DNA from: Oscillatoria princeps RMCB-10
GTDB lineage: Bacteria > Cyanobacteriota > Cyanobacteriia > Cyanobacteriales > Oscillatoriaceae
Assembly (NCBI GenBank): GCA_019359235.1
Contig: JAHHHT010000029.1
Span: forward strand, 1-64,000
Length of the DNA stretch: 64,000 bases
Direction of reading: 5' to 3'
The translations under genes were made by a program, and so were the position numbers. The notes under the pieces were generated by a model. It saw nothing but the letters and a program-made list of their open reading frames with translations. It made no database searches and had not been told where the DNA came from. Each line of letters starts with the position of its first letter. Positions within the stretch are counted from its first letter, which is position 1. Shown here piece after piece: positions 58,820 to 64,000 of this stretch.

Positions 58820-60394
58820 TTGAGTGATCTCCTGAGAAAAGCTGTAGACAACTCCATTTGGACAGGTATTGGTTCGATAGGGACAGTCATATTGGCTTTT
58901 TTTTTCGCCGGTGTTACTATTCGTTGGCTCGGACAGGCAGAAGCGGGATTTGCGATAGCTGTTGGCACTATAGTGGAGATTAATAACACGTTTAGTGGTC
59001 TGGGGCTTGGCACTGCGGCAACTCGTCAGATTAGTAAATTGCATAATGAAAAGGATTTTGAGTCTATCCAACAAATAGCTGGCGTTTGCATGTCTGCGTC
59101 ACTCGGCTTTGGATTGTTGGGATTCGGCTTCTTTTCTCTGGGGAGTTCCTTATTGATTGAATGGACTAAATATGAGGGAAATACTTACGCTGGCAAGTGG
59201 TATTGCTTTCTGTCAGGTTTAATCTTTTTATTAAGCCAAATTTTAGTTGCATTCAATACTTTGCTGATTTCTTTACAGCGATTTGATTTGCAGACCAAAC
59301 TTAATCTTGCTTTTGGAATATGTAAAGGCATTTGCGGTATTACTCTACTTAAAATATTTCCAAATCTTATTACAGTGGGTGTTGTGTCCGCGCTGCTCTC
59401 CGCTGTTAATGTGATGGTAACAGGGTTGACTGTCAGAAAAGTGTTCAGATTTATGCCCATACCTCTATGGAATTTGAAAACTTTTTTAGAGCTTTGGAAT
59501 TTTGGGAAGTGGATCTATTTAACTCAAATTACGGGAAGTTTATTGGATGGACTTGATAAAATTATTTTAGTTTCTTTTTTTGGCAGCGCCCACCTGCCGC
59601 TATATACATTTGCGCAAAAGATATATAAACTTGTTCATCAAACTTTAGTCAATCAGGCTATCTATCTATTTCCTATGCTTTCAGCTCAACAAGAATTGGA
59701 TGCTGTAGCAGAACGAACTCAAGAGCGTTTGCGCTGGTTTATTGGTTTGGTTTCCAGCTTAATTTTTTCCGCCACTATTATTGGTGGAAAAGCTCTGTTG
59801 GCTATAGTTGTAAATTATGACTTTGCCGATAAAGCTTCCTTTCAGCTTTTTGTGTTTTCCTGGGTTGGCTACATTCACGCTCAAGCCATAGTCCCATTCT
59901 TCTTTGGAATGAGCAAGGGCGATGCAAAAGGGAATTGGATATTTCATTTAATTTCAGGCTTTGGCATGGTGAGCTGCCTGATGTTGTTTTCTATAAGCTT
60001 AGGGTTTAGATACGCGGTTTTGGGAAACCTGGCTGTACTGATAGGAGTTCTTTTCCTTGGTTGGCGGTATAATAAAATGAAGCCAGCATTTTTTATAAGT
60101 TGGTTTTTCAATCCCCTTCATTTATCTATTTTATTGATGTGTTTGGCCAGCATTACATATTTTGTACAGTCTTACTTAAATGCCTCAATTACCGTGCATT
60201 TGGTGACAGTAGTTATTTTTTATTTTTTGTCAGGCATATTTCTGGCGCGTATTGAAAGAATGTACTTGGGGGGAGCCGAACGCATAGAAACTTTCGGAAG
60301 AGCAGCGGCTCTTGTATTCGGCAAAATTGGGGTTGCGGGAACATTGTTTTTCCAATTTACAGGAATTCCCTACAAACAAAATCAAAAAATGTGA
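58820..60394 (+). CDS. Wzx-like polysaccharide flippase
   Basis: 524 residues with about 12-14 hydrophobic helices. Start TTG 58820 follows GGAGCGGAG, a strong ribosome-binding site; no ATG is nearby. The N-terminal pattern SIWTGIGSIGTVILAFFF and GLGLGTAATRQISKL is usual for polysaccharide-biosynthesis exporters of the MATE-like superfamily, which move lipid-linked sugars across the membrane. Base composition is clearly AT-rich. The stop overlaps the next start (TGATG). Confidence 0.88.
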   Translation: MSDLLRKAVDNSIWTGIGSIGTVILAFFFAGVTIRWLGQAEAGFAIAVGTIVEINNTFSGLGLGTAATRQISKLHNEKDFESIQQIAGVCMSASLGFGLLGFGFFSLGSSLLIEWTKYEGNTYAGKWYCFLSGLIFLLSQILVAFNTLLISLQRFDLQTKLNLAFGICKGICGITLLKIFPNLITVGVVSALLSAVNVMVTGLTVRKVFRFMPIPLWNLKTFLELWNFGKWIYLTQITGSLLDGLDKIILVSFFGSAHLPLYTFAQKIYKLVHQTLVNQAIYLFPMLSAQQELDAVAERTQERLRWFIGLVSSLIFSATIIGGKALLAIVVNYDFADKASFQLFVFSWVGYIHAQAIVPFFFGMSKGDAKGNWIFHLISGFGMVSCLMLFSISLGFRYAVLGNLAVLIGVLFLGWRYNKMKPAFFISWFFNPLHLSILLMCLASITYFVQSYLNASITVHLVTVVIFYFLSGIFLARIERMYLGGAERIETFGRAAALVFGKIGVAGTLFFQFTGIPYKQNQKM

Positions 60395-61278
60395 TGAGAA
60401 GAAACGTAAAAATATTTCATAGAATCGTGAAAGCATTTCTATTGAGAAAGTTAGGCTTCCAGGGAAAAATTTTCTCTGCGAACCAGGCAAAGTTAGATAA
60501 GGCGAAACAGGCAGGACGTGAATTGGTGGATATCATGCCAGGAATCTTACTTCCAATGGTAATTCACCCAGATATGTATTTTCGGTTGGCCTACACTGAC
60601 CGCATTTTTGAACCCGCCTCAATATATTTCATTCGCGATTATCTTCGTCCTGGACAAACTGTTCTGGATGTTGGAGCCAACACAGGATATTTTTCACTGC
60701 TATTTTCTCAACTTGTTGGCTCTAAAGGTCAGGTGATCGCTTTTGAGCCAAGTGAATTTTCTTGTGGTTTGCTCAGGCGAAATCGCGATTTGAACAATTT
60801 TACTTGGCTTGAAATACATCAATTCGGGTTGGGAGAGGAAAATGCAATCGTTAATTTAAATGTTGGCGAACCGGGCATGGATGTATATAATTCTTTAGGT
60901 AAAATTGTTCACCCTTGTGCGGATTACAGTAAATTCCGTCAGACCCCTATTCAAATCTTTAAAGGAGATGATTGGCTTGAACAAAATAAAGTCAGCCACA
61001 TCCATTTTATGAAGTTGGATGTGGAAGGCGGTGAGTACAGCGCACTCAAAGGAATGAGAGGTTTCTTCAAAGCGCAGAAAGTTTCAATGCTTTTGATTGA
61101 GATCACCTACGAAATGTCGCAGGCATTTGGTTATACTCCCTCAGATATAATATCAATGCTTCGGGATTTCGGTTATGACTGGTTTGAGCTAAAGCCTTAT
61201 GGCCGATTGGTGCGGCTTGAAGGAAATATCCCAGAAAATTCAGGGATGTTTGTGGCGGTCGTGAAGGATTATAGATAA
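60394..61278 (+). CDS. FkbM-family methyltransferase (copy 1)
   Basis: 294 residues. SAM-binding motif I is VLDVGANTGYFSLLF near residue 88; then QVIAFEPSEFSCGLLRRN and MKLDVEGGEYSALKGM, both typical of FkbM methyltransferases. The target is probably a sugar of the polysaccharide, inferred from context. ATG 60394 overlaps the flippase stop and is preferred to GTG 60391. Confidence 0.88.
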   Translation: MRRNVKIFHRIVKAFLLRKLGFQGKIFSANQAKLDKAKQAGRELVDIMPGILLPMVIHPDMYFRLAYTDRIFEPASIYFIRDYLRPGQTVLDVGANTGYFSLLFSQLVGSKGQVIAFEPSEFSCGLLRRNRDLNNFTWLEIHQFGLGEENAIVNLNVGEPGMDVYNSLGKIVHPCADYSKFRQTPIQIFKGDDWLEQNKVSHIHFMKLDVEGGEYSALKGMRGFFKAQKVSMLLIEITYEMSQAFGYTPSDIISMLRDFGYDWFELKPYGRLVRLEGNIPENSGMFVAVVKDYR

Positions 61279-61301
61279 TTTTTGTAGGATAGGGGTCGAG
61301 T

Positions 61302-62057
61302 ATGTTCATTCCTGAATTGTTGAAAACCATTTCTGTTAAATTAAGGAACTTGTCAATTAAAAGCGAATTTTACTATGCTGATCCGGCCATTTTTGGAGAG
61401 CCGAGTTGCTTTGAAACTATTTATGCTTTGACACGATTATATAAACCCCAGTACCTTCTTGATATTGGTGCCCATTCGGGGAGATGGGCATATAGCCTGC
61501 ATCAGTTAAATCCAGAACTGAAGCATGTTGTGTTTTTTGAACCTCAAACATGTCTTCAAAAAAAATTGCAATCTTTATCATTACCAGGAGTTTCTAAAGC
61601 GATTTATAAATGTGGGTTAGGAGAGCGGGAAGAGGTACTCACTCTTAAAGGGGGCAGTCCTTCAGCGTCATTTTTAGATGCCAGTGAAATCCAAAATCAA
61701 TGCTTTCCTAACAGCATTTTAGACGAAAGTGAACAGGTAAAAATTAAAATTTTAGACAAAATATACGAGCGAGATAAGCTGCCTTATCCGGATTTGATAA
61801 AGTTAGATGTCCAAGGATTTGAGTTGAACGTTCTTAAAGGAGGGATTAATATTCTTTCAAAATCAAAATATCTGGTCATAGAACTCTCATACCGCCAGTT
61901 TTATAAAGAACAGCCGGCACTCTGGGAAGTTTTAAAGTTTTTGCAGGATAACAACTATACGCTCGTAGCTCGCGGTCACGAGTTTAGAAGCGGACAAAAT
62001 TATGTAGAATTATTGCAAATGGACGGAATTTTTATCAATACGGCCTTGGTTCCATAA
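61302..62057 (+). CDS. FkbM-family methyltransferase (copy 2)
   Basis: 251 residues. SAM motif LLDIGAHSGRWAYSLHQL near residue 52, VVFFEPQTCLQKKL, and DLIKLDVQGFELNVLKGGIN near residue 165. It is shorter than copy 1 and has a shorter N-terminus. Located 23 bp after copy 1. Probably modifies the same glycan. Confidence 0.87.
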   Translation: MFIPELLKTISVKLRNLSIKSEFYYADPAIFGEPSCFETIYALTRLYKPQYLLDIGAHSGRWAYSLHQLNPELKHVVFFEPQTCLQKKLQSLSLPGVSKAIYKCGLGEREEVLTLKGGSPSASFLDASEIQNQCFPNSILDESEQVKIKILDKIYERDKLPYPDLIKLDVQGFELNVLKGGINILSKSKYLVIELSYRQFYKEQPALWEVLKFLQDNNYTLVARGHEFRSGQNYVELLQMDGIFINTALVP

Positions 62058-62084
62058 ATTTATTCAATAAATAGAATAGTGGGA

Positions 62085-63317
62085 ATGAAATGTATTGCCC
62101 TAGTGGACAGTGTTTGGACTGGCCATCACCCAACCTATTTCAAACTATTTGCCAAAACCTTACTAGAGCTTGGGTATGAGGTCATGGCTTTCTGCCCTGA
62201 GCCTGGCGAACTGAGCGAGTGGATTGCCCGCCACGCTGGAGATTTAGTCGCGCAGCTTCACACGTTTAAGCTGTCTGAGCCAGAAGCCAGCCGATTTCCG
62301 ATTTCTCGATTTCGCGTAACACTTAGTGCTCTAGCTCGCTGGCGGTATGTAAGGGACGCTATTGAGAAAGCTTCATCGCAATTGAAAAAGGAGCCAGATT
62401 TAGTTTTTTTCGCTTACATCGACTCTTATTGGGGATACTTTATCACACACCATCTAGTCGATTTTATTTTTCACTATAGGTGGTCAGGTCTTTATTTTAG
62501 ACCGCGACATCTCCGATTAAAATATCGATTTTTATCTCTTCGTCGTTGTTTTTTATACCTCGATGCAATTTTGAAGTCACCTCGATGTTGCTCTGTGGGG
62601 GTGCTTGATGAGGGGATTGCGCATAAACTGCAAGATAAAATTGGCAATAAACCTGTGATCGTTTTTCCCGATATTGCGGATGAATCACCGCCCGATAAAA
62701 ATTTCACAATCGCACAGCAAATCCGAAACAAGGCTGGCAACAGAAAAATTATTGGTTTATTAGGTTTTTTGCAGAAAACTAAGGGAATTCTGACACTGTT
62801 GGAAGTTTCCCAAAAAGCGGTTGAGGAGGAATGGTTTTTTGTGTTTGCGGGCCAACTGGCTGAGAGATCGTTCCTTCCTCAAGAGTTAATGAGGATCCAG
62901 ACTCTTGTCAGTCAAAATCCGCCTAACTGTTTTTTTCACTTTGAACGCATTCCTGATGAACCCCAGGTTAATTCCCTAATTAGTGAATGTGACGTTTTGT
63001 TTGCAGCGTATGAGAATTTCCCCCACAGCAGTAACATTTTAACTAAGGCCGCTATATTTAAAAAGCCGGTGATTGTCAGCAAAAACTTTTGCATGGCAGA
63101 GAGGAATGACAAATTTGTTTTAGGGATTAGCATCCAAGAAGGTGATGTTTTTGGTTGCCTGGAGGCGTTACGTCTTTTGGGAAACCGATTGGAGGGAAAG
63201 GCTCCTCACCAAGTTTATGGGTTTGAAGAATACAAGCAGTTTCATTCACCCGAAAAACTGCGCCTTTCGTTCAAGGCTATTTTAGATACAGCTAGGTTAT
63301 GCAACAGCGAAGCTTGA
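62085..63317 (+). CDS. Glycosyltransferase, GT4-like
   Basis: 410 residues. Rossmann-like start MKCIALVDSVWTGHHPTYFK, typical of GT-B enzymes; the C-terminal half has IGLLGFLQKTKGILTLLEVS and SECDVLFAAYENFPHSSNIL, then FKKPVIVSK, in the place of the GT4 donor-binding region. It probably adds a sugar to the repeat unit at the cytosolic membrane face. Start ATG 62085 rather than GTG 62079. Its end overlaps the next gene by 19 bases. Confidence 0.83.
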   Translation: MKCIALVDSVWTGHHPTYFKLFAKTLLELGYEVMAFCPEPGELSEWIARHAGDLVAQLHTFKLSEPEASRFPISRFRVTLSALARWRYVRDAIEKASSQLKKEPDLVFFAYIDSYWGYFITHHLVDFIFHYRWSGLYFRPRHLRLKYRFLSLRRCFLYLDAILKSPRCCSVGVLDEGIAHKLQDKIGNKPVIVFPDIADESPPDKNFTIAQQIRNKAGNRKIIGLLGFLQKTKGILTLLEVSQKAVEEEWFFVFAGQLAERSFLPQELMRIQTLVSQNPPNCFFHFERIPDEPQVNSLISECDVLFAAYENFPHSSNILTKAAIFKKPVIVSKNFCMAERNDKFVLGISIQEGDVFGCLEALRLLGNRLEGKAPHQVYGFEEYKQFHSPEKLRLSFKAILDTARLCNSEA

Positions 63318-64000
63318 CTAAACGCCGAACGCAAATAGACTTCAGGAAAACCTTGACAAGATTGGTTTCCCTATCGGCATTTTATGCAAGCATTGCTTAT
63401 TTAGGTATCAGTGATATTCAATCAGCTTACGATCCGGAAGCCAGGGTTATTGGTTTGTTAGGGCCTTCTTTCATTTCATTCTTAATGCTTGTTTGCGTTG
63501 CCTTTATTTTTGATAAAACTTTTCGCCAATTCTTAGAGAACCGATATTTTTTTGCCTGCTCAACTTTATTACTGTTTTATACTGTTGTTGGTTTGTGGCA
63601 GGGCAATGAGAGATATTTTTTAATAGCGGATCTAGTTGTATGGGTATGGCCTCTCGGTGGTTTGGCACTCTTTAGACTCATGTTAAAGGCAAAAATGCCT
63701 GCCTTACACCTTCTTGCTCTTATATGTATTGCTACTTTAGTTATGCATATTTGCCAGAGCGTGACAATCGAGATTAGGCAATTTACTGAAAAAATTGGCG
63801 ATGTGAGAGTTTCAAGTTTTTCTTTGTTTAATACCTCCAATCTTCTCCTTGTTCCAAGTTCTATAGGTCTGGGAATCTGGATGCGAAAGGGGCTGATTGG
63901 GGCCCTTATCTTGCTGGTCTTGATTGGCATACATTTTTATGAAATTGTTCTTTTGAGCGCGACCCGCTCTAGTGCGGTGGTTATACTTGTCGTGTTCTTG
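63299..64000 (+). CDS. Wzy/O-antigen-ligase-like membrane protein, 5' part only
   Basis: An open frame from ATG 63299 to the window end, 234 residues without a stop. It overlaps the glycosyltransferase gene by 19 bases. At least six hydrophobic helices are visible (LLGPSFISFLMLVCVAFIF, FFACSTLLLFYTVVGLW, LIGALILLVLIGIHFY and others). The ending ...LSATRSSAVVILVVFL is the sort of arginine-containing LSxxRS segment found in Wzy polymerases and WaaL ligases. Its C-terminal half lies outside, so polymerase and ligase cannot be separated. Confidence 0.78.
   Translation, partial: MQQRSLTKRRTQIDFRKTLTRLVSLSAFYASIAYLGISDIQSAYDPEARVIGLLGPSFISFLMLVCVAFIFDKTFRQFLENRYFFACSTLLLFYTVVGLWQGNERYFLIADLVVWVWPLGGLALFRLMLKAKMPALHLLALICIATLVMHICQSVTIEIRQFTEKIGDVRVSSFSLFNTSNLLLVPSSIGLGIWMRKGLIGALILLVLIGIHFYEIVLLSATRSSAVVILVVFL

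Overview
The window is chromosomal DNA from a filamentous cyanobacterium. Evidence: a full-length HetR, a group 2 sigma factor of the SigC type, a Ycf46-type AAA ATPase, split pntA genes, DUF2808 and PH-domain genes beside rpmH-rnpA, scattered HIP1 palindromes (GCGATCGC, e.g. 7772, 8709, 9395), short heptamer repeats and many small palindromic intergenic repeats. No heterocyst structural or nif genes lie in the window, so it cannot tell a heterocyst-former from a HetR-bearing non-heterocystous filament. Intergenic space is large and repeat-rich.

Layout. 1-4326: 5' part of a giant two-partner-secretion exoprotein (minus strand) built from 54-residue repeats; it runs off the window. 5098-12122: GNAT acetyltransferase, a small protein, a K+ channel/RCK protein, argD, and two paralogous pentapeptide-repeat proteins. 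12658-15678: an unusual fusion of a degenerate Ser/Thr kinase domain, VIT, vWA and a PEP-CTERM-like tail. 15792-30078 (all minus): a GT39-like membrane glycosyltransferase, bifunctional PutA, a secreted double-SH3 protein, an MgtA-type P-type ATPase and the pntA1-pntA2-pntB transhydrogenase operon, which ends at a clear terminator. 31169-37555: the conserved rpmH-rnpA-PH-yidC-jag-yceD-ycf46 region for ribosome, RNase P and membrane-insertion functions. 37744-39724: a 58-residue membrane protein and a four-repeat peptidoglycan-binding protein, each followed by a strong terminator.

39952-47449 (minus): a dynamin-like GTPase, a very long Hsp70/actin-fold ATPase and an unrecognised 386-residue protein in one direction. 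Their combination recalls the SrfB/SrfC pairing, but the function is unknown. MITE-like palindromes sit in both gaps, and one supplies the stop codon of the GTPase gene. Then come sigC, gpsA, lipA and tRNA-Pro(CGG).

52396-54192 (minus): hetR (299 aa, with C48, S152, S179 and R223) and, upstream of it, a 74-residue ORF with a signal peptide and an internal RGSGR. This is PatX, the peptide precursor that antagonises HetR. Perfect palindromes lie directly upstream of both genes, and the one before hetR resembles the published HetR-binding inverted repeat. This is the most interesting module in the window.

54310-64000: an FAD-dependent oxidoreductase diverging from a zinc alcohol dehydrogenase, then an AT-richer surface-polysaccharide cluster: WecC, a Wzx-like flippase, two FkbM methyltransferases, a glycosyltransferase and a truncated Wzy/ligase-like membrane protein at the window end.

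All calls come from reading the sequence and from memory of families. No database search was run.
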